This document shows, piece after piece, positions 9,979 to 19,663 of a stretch of 64,000 nt of DNA. Each line of letters opens with the position of its first letter. Within the stretch, counting starts at the first letter, position 1. The notes under the pieces are model-generated. The model was given only the letters and a program-made list of their open reading frames with translations, searched no databases and had not been told where the DNA came from. Both the position numbers and the translations under genes were made by a program. The stretch is taken from the NCBI RefSeq assembly GCF_033097525.1, contig NZ_CP109907.1:5456001-5520000 (forward strand), given 5' to 3'. The stretch comes from Sphingobacterium sp. UGAL515B_05. GTDB lineage: Bacteria > Bacteroidota > Bacteroidia > Sphingobacteriales > Sphingobacteriaceae.

Positions 9979-10770
9979 CTAATCCAAGTCAATATCCATT
10001 TCCTCCAACTGAACATAAGGTTTCAATGTTCTTGGATTCATAATGACATTGGACTCAACCGAAAAGATGGTATAGATCTCCTTTTGGGCCAATACCTCCA
10101 CCGGTGTACCATGAAAGAGCTTTCGGCCATTTTTGAGCATTAAAATACGATCGGCATACATGGCGGCAAAATTGACATCGTGCACAATCAGCACCACCAT
10201 AAATCCTTTTCGGGCAAGTGCCCGTGCAATGGCCAGTACTTTCTGCTGATAGTGCAGATCCAATGCCGAAATCGGTTCATCCAATAACAACAACGCATCC
10301 GGATTATCCCATATCTGCGCCAGGATCCGCGCAAGATGAACACGCTGCTGTTCACCACCAGAAAGGCTCAAAAAATCCCGTTCAGCAAAAGCAGATACCC
10401 CACAAAGGTCCATGGTTTCGGCCACGATCTTATAGTCATGTTGCTTGGGGCTATTCTTATAATGCGGATACCGTCCCATCAGCACAATCTCTTCTACACT
10501 AAAACTCAATGTCATCTGCTGCTGTTGACTCAGTAAAGCCCTGCATTTGGCCAAAGCCGCAGGCTCGTATGCCGACAGCGCCTTGCCATTGAGATGAACA
10601 GCTCCCGAATCCGGCTTCTTTTCACCACAAAGCACCCCCATCAGCGTCGATTTACCAGCGCCATTGGCTCCTAGGATTGCCAGAATTTCTCCTTTGCGCA
10701 CCTGAAAGGTAATATCCTTTAGGAGCTTTCGTCCGTTCACTTCGTAGTTGATCTTCTCTACACGTAGCAT
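9979..10770 (-). CDS. hmuV: Heme ABC transporter ATP-binding protein
   Basis: The 263-aa ABC ATPase has Walker A LGANGAGKST (~33-42), signature LSGGEQQRVHLARIL, Walker B ALLLLDEP with D-loop SALD, and a switch His in IVHDVNFAA. Its length and sequence style fit HmuV/FecE-type importer subunits. It is last in hmuT-hmuU-hmuV, 33 bp after hmuU. It powers import of heme (or a siderophore) across the inner membrane. The neighbouring HmuY genes and heme oxygenase favour heme. Confidence 0.9.
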   Translation of the reverse strand: MLRVEKINYEVNGRKLLKDITFQVRKGEILAILGANGAGKSTLMGVLCGEKKPDSGAVHLNGKALSAYEPAALAKCRALLSQQQQMTLSFSVEEIVLMGRYPHYKNSPKQHDYKIVAETMDLCGVSAFAERDFLSLSGGEQQRVHLARILAQIWDNPDALLLLDEPISALDLHYQQKVLAIARALARKGFMVVLIVHDVNFAAMYADRILMLKNGRKLFHGTPVEVLAQKEIYTIFSVESNVIMNPRTLKPYVQLEEMDIDLD

Positions 10771-10803
10771 AATGCGATTATTTTTTAAGCCTCTGCCTAA
10801 AGA

Positions 10804-11835
10804 CTATTTATCTTTGATTAAAATATACAAGAATACCGGTGTACCCAGTAAAGCTGTAATCACGCCAATGGGCAATTCGATGGGTGCCACGGCGACCCGG
10901 GCAATCACGTCTGCCAATGTCAACACCAGTGCCCCTAATAGTAATGATCCGGGGAGCACAAATCTGTGATCCGCCCCACCCATCAGGCGAACTGTATGTG
11001 GAACAATCAATCCCACAAAACCAATAATGCCCGACACCGCAACGGATGCTCCCACAGCAAGCGTGGATAAGACAACCACCCAGCGTTTGACGCGATCGGT
11101 ACGCATACCCAAAAGATCCGCCTGCAACTCCCCGAGGGAAAAGGCATTCAACGACTTTCCAAAAAAAGGCAAGATCAGCACCGGGATCAAAATAAAGGGA
11201 GCCAACGCCCTTAGGTTATCCCAAGTAGCCCCGCCAAGACTGCCCAGCATCCAAAATGTGATGGTACGCAATTGTTGCTCCGTCGACATATAAGTCATCA
11301 AACCCGTCAACGCACCAGCAAAGGCATTGATGGCAATACCCGCCAACAACATCGTCGTCACATTTGGACGGCCATTTTTACTGGCGATACGGTAAACCAA
11401 AAAAGCGGTTAAACCAGCGCCCACAAAAGCACCAAAAGCCAATATATAATATCCAATCCAGGCCGCTAAAGAGGTGAAGAGAAAAGTTTCAAAGGCAATG
11501 ATCAGTACTGCAAAAAGGGACGCTCCAGAAGAAATCCCTATCAATCCGGGCTCTGCCAATGGGTTGCGAAATATACCCTGGATCGCAGCACCCGATATAC
11601 CAAGTGCTGCCCCCACCAAAAGTCCGAGCAAAAGACGCGGCATACGAATCTCAAAAAGAACATCTCCTTGCATATTGTGCACAGCTTCGGCACTTCCCAA
11701 GTGCAATTTTTGCGTCAACATCGTTAAGATGTCAGCGGACGGAATATGGTAGGCCCCCATCCCCAAGGCAACAATACTTACAACACCCAATACCAGGCCC
11801 AAAGCTAATAGGATAAATTTCTGTTTCTTTTGCAC
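10804..11835 (-). CDS. hmuU: Heme ABC transporter permease (FecCD family)
   Basis: The 343-aa polytopic membrane protein has about ten hydrophobic segments. The FecCD landmark NPLAEPGLIGISSGA occurs at ~95-110, and the coupling region near GEEL/ADLLGM and the VGLIVPHTVRLMGG loop are present. It should form the homodimeric pore of the importer. It starts 5 bp after the hmuT stop, so the two are co-translated. Confidence 0.92.
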   Translation of the reverse strand: MQKKQKFILLALGLVLGVVSIVALGMGAYHIPSADILTMLTQKLHLGSAEAVHNMQGDVLFEIRMPRLLLGLLVGAALGISGAAIQGIFRNPLAEPGLIGISSGASLFAVLIIAFETFLFTSLAAWIGYYILAFGAFVGAGLTAFLVYRIASKNGRPNVTTMLLAGIAINAFAGALTGLMTYMSTEQQLRTITFWMLGSLGGATWDNLRALAPFILIPVLILPFFGKSLNAFSLGELQADLLGMRTDRVKRWVVVLSTLAVGASVAVSGIIGFVGLIVPHTVRLMGGADHRFVLPGSLLLGALVLTLADVIARVAVAPIELPIGVITALLGTPVFLYILIKDK

Positions 11836-11840
11836 CGGCT

Positions 11841-12698
11841 TTATTTTGAATCCATCACTCTTCCAAATCCACGGTGCAATTCTAAGATTGCGTCTGGCAG
11901 CCGGTTACTGAAATTTACCAGTAGTGAGGCATTCATCACCAAGATACGGCCGTTTTTACCCGCATTCGTAATACGCATGCCCGGCAATTTGAGGATAGCA
12001 TCCTCTCCGCCAAGACTACTCGCGCCAAAATCAAATAGCAACACAATATCTGGATTGGCCTGCACCAGCGCTTCCGTCGTATAGGGCTTGAAATCCGAAA
12101 ATTCCTGAACCGCATTTTTACCACCAGCCAGATTAATCATCGCATCCAGGCTACTGCCCTTACCTGCCACACTCATGGTACCTGTACCACGGGCATATAA
12201 AAACAATACTTTGGGCGCTGCTTTACCCTGATTTTCCTTCTTTACTAATTCCATGGTATGATCCAAGCTTACTTTCGTGCGGGAAACCAGATTTTTACCG
12301 GCGGCAGATTCACCGACGGCATCTGCGACCTCCTGGATGTAACGAAGTGCCCCCGGAACAGAATAATTTGGTTTAATGGAGACGAACTTCACACCAGCCG
12401 CACGGATCTGCTGAATGACCGATTTGGATACATCGCCTTCATTCGCAATGACGATGCTCGGTTTAAAAGATAACAGACCTTCGGCCGAAACCGACCGATT
12501 TTTGCTTACCCTCGGCAAGGCTGCAGCCGCTTTGGGCGATATACTTGTCACATCGGTAGCGACCATGCGCTCGCCTACTCCCAGTCCGTAGATCGTTTCG
12601 GTCAACGAACTGTTTAACGTAATGATTCTCTGCTGTGCCGTCGCCCATCCACCGATTTGCATCACAAAACACAGTATAACAACATAAAATCTACTCAT
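11841..12698 (-). CDS. hmuT: Heme-binding periplasmic protein of the ABC importer
   Basis: The 285-aa protein has a signal peptide (cleavage near ATAQQ, ~20) and the cluster A-2 (BtuF/FhuD) fold: RIITLNSSLTETIYGLG (~24-40), a VSAEGLLSFKPSIVIAN helix, and KVLFLYARGTGTMSVAGKG in the second lobe. The Tyr in LYARGTG lies in a segment typical of heme-binding HmuT/PhuT proteins. It is the first gene of hmuTUV and is transcribed divergently from the TonB receptor gene. It would hand ligand from the receptor to HmuUV. Confidence 0.88.
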   Translation of the reverse strand: MSRFYVVILCFVMQIGGWATAQQRIITLNSSLTETIYGLGVGERMVATDVTSISPKAAAALPRVSKNRSVSAEGLLSFKPSIVIANEGDVSKSVIQQIRAAGVKFVSIKPNYSVPGALRYIQEVADAVGESAAGKNLVSRTKVSLDHTMELVKKENQGKAAPKVLFLYARGTGTMSVAGKGSSLDAMINLAGGKNAVQEFSDFKPYTTEALVQANPDIVLLFDFGASSLGGEDAILKLPGMRITNAGKNGRILVMNASLLVNFSNRLPDAILELHRGFGRVMDSK

Positions 12699-13010
12699 CG
12701 TAATTCTTTATCTCCATGATGACGATAGCGGATTTCCAGGAATGGTTTTCGCATCTCGCCTTTCAACTTGAGTACAAAACAAATCAATAATCAGTCTAAA
12801 TACAAATTATACCGAATCTTTTAGAATAGCACACCACAACGTAAAAAGAAGTATAAAACACTAATAAACAACAACATAACATTTAAAATATACTACTTTT
12901 CAGTCCACAAAAAACGGATTAAATAGAATTTATGACATTTTGCATAGAGAAAAATTCAGACGGATTACCGTTTTTTGTAACATTATTTAGAATTAGTAAA
13001 AATAAAAATA
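12699..13010. other. Divergent promoter region between hmuT and the heme receptor
   Basis: This 312-bp AT-rich interval holds no gene. It must carry promoters for hmuTUV (minus) and for the receptor operon (plus). A near-perfect palindrome lies at its right end (12983-13005). A weaker half-match (TATTTAGACT on the minus strand, about 12782-12802) faces hmuT. Confidence 0.6.
12983..13005 (+). promoter_or_regulatory. Fur-like palindrome just before the heme receptor gene
   Basis: The sequence reads TTATTTA-N9-AAAATAA, one mismatch from a perfect 7-9-7 palindrome. It ends 5 bp before the GTG start, where a bound protein would block initiation. A T-rich -33-like stretch ending in TTG (~12971-12977) is upstream. 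Confidence 0.55.
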
Positions 13011-15389
13011 GTGTTTAGAAGCATCTCATCTATTCGAACAAGCACCCTGATCGCCTTATGTGCCTGCCAGGTTTATACCCTGCAAGCACAGGAAAAATGG
13101 AAAATCTCCGGTGTATTGAAAAACGAATCCAATAAAGGCGTAGCCAATACGACCGTATATCTTTATCCGGACAAATATGCTTTTAAAACAGATACTGCAG
13201 GAAGATTTCAATTCAGTCAGCTCTATGCTGGACGCTACGAATTACAGGTACAGGCTATGGGTTATCAGCAATACCGCCAAGTTATCGATTTGGAAGACAA
13301 AAATCAGCAGTTGAACATTGTGTTAAAAGCTGAAGAAAGGCAGATGGATGTAGTTGATGTGCAGGGTAAAGCGCAGGCTGTAGACAATCTCGTTAAGGCC
13401 GAAAATGCCGCCATGCCCGTTAAAGTCATCACCAAACGTGAAATTGAGCTTATGGGCAGCCGCCGTCTGGATGAAGTTTTAAAAGAACAGACGGGTATTG
13501 CCATTGTCAACGATATTGCCGGGGGCTCTAGAGCTGTTGGTGTACAGATCCAGGGTTTCAGCAGCAACTACGTGATGGTCCTTGTAGACGGACAACCCAT
13601 GCTGGGGCGCAATAGTGGCAACTTTGACCTATCCCGTATCTCGGTGACCAACATCGAACGTATCGAAATTATCAAAGGCGCATCCTCCTGCTTATACGGC
13701 AGTGACGCATTGGGTGGTGCGATCAATATCATTACTCGCCATGGTGCAATCACACCACAGGCACAGGCATCGCTTCTTTATGGCAGTCTCAATACCGTTG
13801 ATGCAACGCTGGAAGCCGAAACACCTTTTGCTAATCAACGCGGGAGCGCCGTCTTTTCGGGCAATTACTACCACACGGATGGTTTTAATACCGACAAGCA
13901 GTATCTGGACTCCAAGAGTACCACTTTTCCGCCCTATACCAACTATAGTTTCCAGGGGCGACTACGTTATCGTACAAGCAAAAATGGCACTTTGGGCGTT
14001 ACAGGGCGTTATGCAGCCCGGGAATCTGAAATGATCAATGCATGGTCCAAATCGGCCACACTACAGGATAAACAAAAAGATCAGGACATCAATCTTTCGG
14101 CGAGTTACAACCATAATTTCGAGTCGGGACTGCGCAGTATGACGCGTTACTATTTCTCGCGTTTCCACTCCCAGATTGCCGCACAATGGTTGCAACAAGG
14201 TATTGTTGCAAGTGCCGAGCAATTTGGTCAAAATGTACACCGCATTGAACAGCAATTTGCGTATAGCCCCGCACAGCAGGTTAAACTTACCGGTGGTATA
14301 GGTGGTAGTCTTGAACTGATGGACAACCAGGATCTGGATGCCAAGCGCTCTTTGAACAGCGCATTCGCCTATTTGCAGACCGAATGGAAACCTGTAGACC
14401 GCTTATTGACAACGCTGGGTCTACGCTACGATCAGACCAATGTCTACAATGGCCATCTGAGTCCAAGTTTGGGTATACAATACCATGTCAGCCCTAAGCT
14501 TTTGATCAAAGGTGGTATCGGAGCAGGATTTAAGGCACCCGACTATAAGATGCGCTATCAGGTCTTTTTCAATCCAGCAGCCAACTATTTGGTCGTCGGT
14601 TCAGAGCGCGTAGCCGATGTGATTGCAGCCATGGATCAAGCCGGAGAACTGAGTTATAAAAACAGTTATATGCTCAATTTGGTAGCGGGTAATCTCAAAG
14701 CCGAAACCAGCATTTCAAACAATATTGGACTTACCTGGAGTCCGTCCAATAGATTTCAGGCCGATTTCTCGGTCTTCTACCATCGGATCAACAATCAGAT
14801 CAACACAGTCAGTGTAGGTAACGGGACCAAAGTAGCACAGATCTATAGCTACCGCAACCTGCCCAAAGCCATGAACAAAGGTTTTGAAGTTTCATTGACC
14901 TATCAGGCGACCAAAGATCTGCAATTGTCGATGGGCTATCAATACCTGATTGCCAAAGACCTGAGTGTTTTGGATAGTATTGCCAAGGGAAGTTATCCCT
15001 ATAACCAGATCAACGATCCCGCTACGGGCGAATATCGCCAGAGTAAAAAATCAGATTATTGGGGTATTGAGGACCGTTCGAGACACATGTTCAATGCAAA
15101 AGCCCAATATGAATATAAACCCTGGGGCGTCAATGTCAATGCGCGTGTCAATTTCAGAAGTGCCACACCTTTTCAGGAATATAATGGCAACCAGTTTATC
15201 GACAAATATGACATCTTTATCCCCTATCACACACTGGTGAATATGACGTTAGAAAAGAGTCTGATGAACCGCAGATTGACACTGCGTCTGATCGGTGACA
15301 ATTTATTCAATTTTACAAGCCGTTATTTACTAGGGCAACCTGGGCGGGTTATTATGGGCGGCGTGAGCTACCGTTGGATAAAAGAATAA
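13011..15389 (+). CDS. TonB-dependent heme/iron receptor
   Basis: The 792-aa outer-membrane receptor has a signal peptide ending near LQAQE, a carboxypeptidase-regulatory-like N-terminal domain (~30-105), a TonB plug (~125-240, with LDEVLKEQTGIAI, VLVDGQPMLGR and IEIIKGASSCLYGSDALGGAINIIT), and a 22-strand barrel to the C-terminus. GTG at 13011 is the only plausible start: an in-frame stop lies at 12978 and no ATG precedes the signal peptide. It heads the operon containing the HmuY-like genes, matching the HmuR-HmuY arrangement of Porphyromonas and Bacteroides. It should import heme handed over by HmuY-type proteins. Iron control is likely from the abutting palindrome. Confidence 0.9.
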   Translation: MFRSISSIRTSTLIALCACQVYTLQAQEKWKISGVLKNESNKGVANTTVYLYPDKYAFKTDTAGRFQFSQLYAGRYELQVQAMGYQQYRQVIDLEDKNQQLNIVLKAEERQMDVVDVQGKAQAVDNLVKAENAAMPVKVITKREIELMGSRRLDEVLKEQTGIAIVNDIAGGSRAVGVQIQGFSSNYVMVLVDGQPMLGRNSGNFDLSRISVTNIERIEIIKGASSCLYGSDALGGAINIITRHGAITPQAQASLLYGSLNTVDATLEAETPFANQRGSAVFSGNYYHTDGFNTDKQYLDSKSTTFPPYTNYSFQGRLRYRTSKNGTLGVTGRYAARESEMINAWSKSATLQDKQKDQDINLSASYNHNFESGLRSMTRYYFSRFHSQIAAQWLQQGIVASAEQFGQNVHRIEQQFAYSPAQQVKLTGGIGGSLELMDNQDLDAKRSLNSAFAYLQTEWKPVDRLLTTLGLRYDQTNVYNGHLSPSLGIQYHVSPKLLIKGGIGAGFKAPDYKMRYQVFFNPAANYLVVGSERVADVIAAMDQAGELSYKNSYMLNLVAGNLKAETSISNNIGLTWSPSNRFQADFSVFYHRINNQINTVSVGNGTKVAQIYSYRNLPKAMNKGFEVSLTYQATKDLQLSMGYQYLIAKDLSVLDSIAKGSYPYNQINDPATGEYRQSKKSDYWGIEDRSRHMFNAKAQYEYKPWGVNVNARVNFRSATPFQEYNGNQFIDKYDIFIPYHTLVNMTLEKSLMNRRLTLRLIGDNLFNFTSRYLLGQPGRVIMGGVSYRWIKE

Positions 15390-15436
15390 TAAGGACTAAT
15401 GAACAAGAATTTAGCACACAAAGTACAAGATAAAAG

Positions 15437-16192
15437 ATGAGAACGATTCGCATGATTATTGGAGAATGTAGCATCTGGCTTTCCTTTCACAAGATTGGCC
15501 GTTGTATTTTTTTAGCACTATTATTATTGACAGTCGTATCCTGTGGGAAAGACAAAGACTATACGATCGGATTAGAAGATGGCAAAAGTACCTTGATCAA
15601 AGATCTTGCTGGCGATACCGATGCAGCCATGGGCGAAGGTACTGAAGGAAAAGAGCAAAGACCATTTTTTATATTTCTTTTTCGTTTTAAAGATCAAAAG
15701 CAAATATGGGTTAAGACCAAAGCCGATTCTGCGCAGTGGCTTAAAACAAAAGATTGGGATATTGCCTTTACAGGTCCTTATAATTCAGAGATCTATGTTA
15801 ACAATTCCCAGCATGAATACAATCCGGGTTATAACGGCCAGGCAAATAATACCGCTGTGGTTTTACTGCGACAAGCCTATCAGAGTGTCACTGTAGCCCC
15901 TTCGGATGAAGAGTTTAATAAAAGTGAAGTAAACAAAATTGGCTGGGCAGCAACAGATGGTTCGGATGGCTGGTTTCGCTATAGTTTGAGCACCCATATT
16001 ATGCAGGCGCTCCCCAATCGTACCTATGCGATTCGCTTACCCGATGGCAAATATGCCAAATTACAGCTGATCAATGCCTATAAGGGAAATCCTGCGGCGG
16101 TAACCAACCTCAATTGGCCTGCCCCATACTATACATTTAAATATTATGTACAGCAGGATGGCAGTAAAGATTTAAATACAAACACATTATAA
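15437..16192 (+). CDS. hmuY: HmuY-family heme-binding lipoprotein (copy A)
   Basis: The 251-aa protein has a long N-terminus leading to lipobox VVSC (~Cys36). The C-terminal half shows the HmuY pattern: WLKTKDWDIAFTGP, GWFRYSLSTHIMQALPNRTYAI, YAKLQLINAYKG and YYTFKYYVQ. HmuY proteins bind heme at the cell surface and pass it to the TonB receptor. It follows the receptor by 47 bp. This is the most typical HmuY of the four in the locus. Confidence 0.85.
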   Translation: MRTIRMIIGECSIWLSFHKIGRCIFLALLLLTVVSCGKDKDYTIGLEDGKSTLIKDLAGDTDAAMGEGTEGKEQRPFFIFLFRFKDQKQIWVKTKADSAQWLKTKDWDIAFTGPYNSEIYVNNSQHEYNPGYNGQANNTAVVLLRQAYQSVTVAPSDEEFNKSEVNKIGWAATDGSDGWFRYSLSTHIMQALPNRTYAIRLPDGKYAKLQLINAYKGNPAAVTNLNWPAPYYTFKYYVQQDGSKDLNTNTL

Positions 16193-16221
16193 TAAGGAAA
16201 AATTACACAATTAAATTAAAG

Positions 16222-16929
16222 ATGAATAGATTATTTACAACAGCAGCACTACTATGTGCATTGAGTTTAGGTTTTACTTCTTGTAGCAAGGATGATGATA
16301 AGGTGGAGCAAGTCGAGCCGGAATACCAAGCTAAGGTTATGGTCAAAGACGGTGAAACTGTTGATTTAACAAAGGTTTCCAAAACCATCAATACACAAGG
16401 AACAATCAAGCGTACAGGCAATACCTATTCACTTCGTAACTTCAAACAATTTACAATCGGTGAAGATGGAAAAGCAACAACAACTGCAGCAGCAGATTAT
16501 TATTTTGATTTCAAAGAAAATGATGCAACCAGTGATGCCGACAAAATGTTAAGTCTATCAGGAACAGCAGCTGTAACTTTGAAAACGAATACCGAAAAGG
16601 GCTATACATTATCCTATATTGATAAAAGTTTTGATCAAGTCCAAGCTTCTGATCAATTAATCTCTATTGAGAATAACGCTAGTGAAATCTATAAAATGAC
16701 TATTTCCCCAGCAATGCAAACGATTAGAACAGAATCGGGTTGGTGCAATTATAGTTTAGTCAATCATATAGTAACTGTAGTAGAAAATAGAACGCTCGTA
16801 ATATCAAAAGATAAAAAACCATTATTTAAAATACGAATGAATAGCATCTATTCAGATGGAAAACCAAATGCTGATGAAAAAGCAAGCAATATGGTTTTCT
16901 ACTCCATCGATTACCAAGAATTTAAATAG
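16222..16929 (+). CDS. HmuY-like lipoprotein (copy B)
   Basis: The 235-aa protein has lipobox FTSC (~Cys21). The middle is divergent, but the C-terminal third keeps the HmuY pattern: GWCNYSLVNHIVTVVENRTLVI aligns with the W-x-x-Y...H...NRT block of copy A, followed by LFKIRMNSIYSDG and a final YSIDYQEF strand. It lies 29 bp after copy A. It probably binds heme or a related tetrapyrrole, but ligand residues cannot be assigned by eye. A 223-bp gap with its own palindrome separates it from the next gene. Confidence 0.72.
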   Translation: MNRLFTTAALLCALSLGFTSCSKDDDKVEQVEPEYQAKVMVKDGETVDLTKVSKTINTQGTIKRTGNTYSLRNFKQFTIGEDGKATTTAAADYYFDFKENDATSDADKMLSLSGTAAVTLKTNTEKGYTLSYIDKSFDQVQASDQLISIENNASEIYKMTISPAMQTIRTESGWCNYSLVNHIVTVVENRTLVISKDKKPLFKIRMNSIYSDGKPNADEKASNMVFYSIDYQEFK

Positions 16930-17053
16930 TATCAGCATAGTAGCTGGTTAAAATTCCAGCTGCTTTTGTTAACCAAAAATCAAAAACCGAAAAAAATATA
17001 TTAAATACCAATTTTCATACACACTTTATCAGCAAAAGATTTTATCTTTACTA

Positions 17054-17076
17054 TTATTTAGAATCAATTTAAATAA
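17054..17076 (+). promoter_or_regulatory. Fur-like perfect palindrome before HmuY-like copy C
   Basis: This is a perfect TTATTTA-N9-TAAATAA inverted repeat in the 223-bp gap before the gene at 17153. It suggests a second iron-regulated promoter inside the locus, so copies C and D and the lipoproteins may be transcribed separately from the receptor. Confidence 0.6.
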
Positions 17077-17152
17077 AAATAACATACTAACAACCCTACT
17101 ACATGTATAGAAAAGGGACAAGGTATCAACTAACACAAAAAAACTAGTAACA

Positions 17153-17893
17153 ATGAAAATAAAGAAACGCAGCAACCTATTAAAATTCATACCGGTATTG
17201 GCATTTTTAATTGTGTTGGGGTCCTGTAGCAAAAGCGAGCCCACAGTAGTAGAGCCTGAACCAGATCCTGTTGCACCAGAAGCTATGTTCAACCGCTTGA
17301 TTACTGTTAAGAATTTTGGCGAAGACTTACCTGCTGGAAGTGCACCAACCACAGCGCAATCACCAATATATTACAGCCTGGAACAGAACAAAGCTGTGAC
17401 ACCGGATTATAAACTAACCGCACGATGGGACATCTCTTGCTCAGAAATATACCGCAGTTTTATCAATTGCAACAATACAGCAAACGGATTTGGTAAAGGT
17501 GGTCCAGGGAAAGGCGGTATCCTAATTGTCAAGAAAAAGTTCGAAGATGTAGTCGATATCCCTTCAGATGCCGAGTTCCGCAAAGGTGAAAAAGCATATG
17601 GTACGGATGATTCAGGAGCTTTTGGTGAAGGCTTGGGTTGGTATTTATATGATTTTGATGGCGTAATCAAAGGTGGTGGAGCGGAAAACAAAAAACACGT
17701 TTGCTATCCAATTGAAAGCAATACATTGATCGTCCGTACAGCCCAGGGAAACTATGCCAAGATCAAGATACAAAGTATCTATAAAGACCTCTTGGATCCA
17801 AAAGATTGGTTTAAAGATTCACCAACACCCTACTTTTCTTTCCAATATGTACTTGCCAAAGCTGGCAGTACCAAATTTGTGATTGCTAACTAA
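17153..17893 (+). CDS. HmuY-like lipoprotein (copy C)
   Basis: The 246-aa protein has lipobox LGSC (~Cys25). It contains the HmuY-type elements TARWDISCSEIYRSFINC, GWYLYDFDG, NTLIVRTAQGNYAKIKIQS and a final PYFSFQYVLAK strand. An unusual Gly/Lys-rich loop (GKGGPGKGG, ~120) and additional Cys residues set it apart from copies A and B. A surface heme-binding role is inferred from family and context. Confidence 0.75.
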   Translation: MKIKKRSNLLKFIPVLAFLIVLGSCSKSEPTVVEPEPDPVAPEAMFNRLITVKNFGEDLPAGSAPTTAQSPIYYSLEQNKAVTPDYKLTARWDISCSEIYRSFINCNNTANGFGKGGPGKGGILIVKKKFEDVVDIPSDAEFRKGEKAYGTDDSGAFGEGLGWYLYDFDGVIKGGGAENKKHVCYPIESNTLIVRTAQGNYAKIKIQSIYKDLLDPKDWFKDSPTPYFSFQYVLAKAGSTKFVIAN

Positions 17894-17934
17894 ATAATAT
17901 AAGCTAAGCATTCTGATTTAGACACTAAACTAAC

Positions 17935-18921
17935 ATGAAAAGAATATACAGCATTTTAAGCTTCCTTTTTTTAGGATTGCTGCTAACCCGCTGCACCAAA
18001 ACGGAAGAATTAGCCTTACTTCCCGCAGATAAGATACTCGAATATAAGGTCATCAACCTCCCTAATGATGAGGTTATCTATGGCGCTATAGACAATGAAA
18101 AAAATGTCATTACGGTATATCTCCCTTATTATTATGGGTTGCTCGTCATCGACCCTACTATTAAAGTCGCGAATGGTGCCAGTTTAACAGAAGAAATTTT
18201 GCCTGTTAAAACAGATGAAAAGAACCAGACGTATACTGTAAAGTCCGCTACAGGTACCACAAGAACCTATAGCTTAAAGATTGAATTGCAAAGTACACCA
18301 TCTTTTGAAGCGACTTTTGCATCGACATCTTCTATTTCGCTTACAAAAGGCCCTGGAGGTGCTTTTCCAGCCATTAATGGAACCTTTATGCATACCAATC
18401 CTTCATTGGTGAGTATTGCACTGATTAATCAGGAGACCAAACAAAGGTATCAAATGGCTACGCCGAATAGCCTGAAAGTATCGGGGATTGGATACCAATT
18501 AAGCTATACGGGTACCGAACGGGAAAACCGCATTCCATCCGATATTAAAGCAGGTACCTATGATGTAGAGGTGACCAACATCAACCATACCATTAAATTA
18601 GCCAATCCGCTCAAAATTACATACCGTCAACCTGACGTAATTGTTAGCTTATTGGGTCTAAATCTCGCAAAAAATAAAGATTGGACCATAAAAGCTGGCC
18701 TAGATAAGGTTATTTTAGATCCTACGGCCGTTATCATGACACTCAATGGAAAAGATTATCCATTGACTATTAAATCTTATAACCGTACCGAAATGACAGT
18801 TTCATTACCAGCGACTCTTCCAATCGGAACTTTTGATAATTTGCAGATCAAATTCCAATTTAAAGACTGGGCCGATGTTGTAAAGACACAGTTGTCTCCA
18901 AGTACAATAACGGAATCATAA
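17935..18921 (+). CDS. Iron-locus lipoprotein with Ig/TIG-like beta domains (copy 1)
   Basis: The 328-aa protein has lipobox LTRC (~Cys20), then an all-beta domain (~35-120) containing ITVYLP, YTVKSATGTTRTYSLKIE and other alternating strands, then two further beta-rich repeats. The first domain resembles the DUF5018/PKD-like modules of Bacteroidota surface lipoproteins. It is paralogous to the product at 19664. It follows HmuY-like copy C by 41 bp, so it may be a surface accessory of heme capture. Its function is unknown. Confidence 0.7.
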   Translation: MKRIYSILSFLFLGLLLTRCTKTEELALLPADKILEYKVINLPNDEVIYGAIDNEKNVITVYLPYYYGLLVIDPTIKVANGASLTEEILPVKTDEKNQTYTVKSATGTTRTYSLKIELQSTPSFEATFASTSSISLTKGPGGAFPAINGTFMHTNPSLVSIALINQETKQRYQMATPNSLKVSGIGYQLSYTGTERENRIPSDIKAGTYDVEVTNINHTIKLANPLKITYRQPDVIVSLLGLNLAKNKDWTIKAGLDKVILDPTAVIMTLNGKDYPLTIKSYNRTEMTVSLPATLPIGTFDNLQIKFQFKDWADVVKTQLSPSTITES

Positions 18922-18928
18922 ACAAGCA

Positions 18929-18967
18929 TCCACAGTATGCCATGGTGGCATCAAAATTAAATAAATT
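18929..18967 (+). repeat. Intergenic repeat, copy 1
   Basis: TCCACAGTA at 18929-18937 is followed by GGCATCAAAATTAAATAAATT (one base shorter than copy 2) at 18947-18967. The same pair of blocks recurs at 21831-21866. Both copies lie between a stop codon and the next gene of the locus. Function unknown; it could be a duplicated leader. Confidence 0.5.
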
Positions 18968-18988
18968 AAAACAAGAGGAGATCTCAAC

Positions 18989-19558
18989 ATGAACTCAAAC
19001 ATCAAAATTATCTTAAAATCAGCGATGGCCGTGACTGTGCTATCGGCAGCAGTATGGGCAGCAGCCCCAACAACAGAATCAGCAACAGCTCCTTTAGCGC
19101 TGAACCAAGCTAAAGCAAATAGTAACTACACTGTTGTAGGTGAATGGTGGAGCCCAGCAGCTGCAGCAACTTGGCCTGCAGTATATGTCGACCTTGCTAC
19201 AGGTGCACAAAGCTTGAGTAGCTCTGGTCAAGTTGCATTCTTTAGCCATGTAAATGGTTCGATCAAGGCTAATGGATCTTATTCGATCAGAACGGTAGCA
19301 AAAGACATCGCTTCCGTTACAGCATCAGATTGGGCAACAGCGACTCCAGTATCATCACAGGGTAGTGGCGAATGGTATGAATATGATTTAGATAGCCATG
19401 CAAACCAAGCAATCCAACCTTTGACAGTGTTGGTCGGAAATTCTTCCGGAGCTTCGTATGCTGTTAAGTTAATTAATTTTACAAATGTTGGCCAACAAGT
19501 AGTGGCAGGTCAATTACAAGTAAAAGCAGATACCAATATCGAAGTTAAGGCATTATAG
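18989..19558 (+). CDS. Small secreted HmuY-like protein (copy D)
   Basis: The 189-aa protein has a cleavable signal peptide (AVWAAAPTT, ~20-30) and no lipobox Cys, so it is probably released into the periplasm or medium. It carries a compact version of the family pattern: WPAVYVDLATGAQ, SDWATATP, GEWYEYDLDSHANQAIQPLTVL and YAVKLINF, aligning with the W-Y-x-Y...H...P block of copy A. The mature protein is unusually Ala/Ser rich and shorter than typical HmuY (~210-250 aa). A soluble hemophore is the likely role, by inference. Confidence 0.65.
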   Translation: MNSNIKIILKSAMAVTVLSAAVWAAAPTTESATAPLALNQAKANSNYTVVGEWWSPAAAATWPAVYVDLATGAQSLSSSGQVAFFSHVNGSIKANGSYSIRTVAKDIASVTASDWATATPVSSQGSGEWYEYDLDSHANQAIQPLTVLVGNSSGASYAVKLINFTNVGQQVVAGQLQVKADTNIEVKAL

Positions 19559-19663
19559 TCCTTCCTATTTAATGAATGAAACATTCCGCAACCTGGTGGA
19601 TGGGTTGCGGATCTTTTTAGCCTAATCAACATCCGCATAACGATTTTTTTAACCAAAAAAATT

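Noticed and set aside
12782..12802. A fifth iron box facing hmuT (TATTTAGACT... on the minus strand)
   Set aside because: Only the left arm matches; the right arm agrees at three of seven positions, so it was not called as a site.
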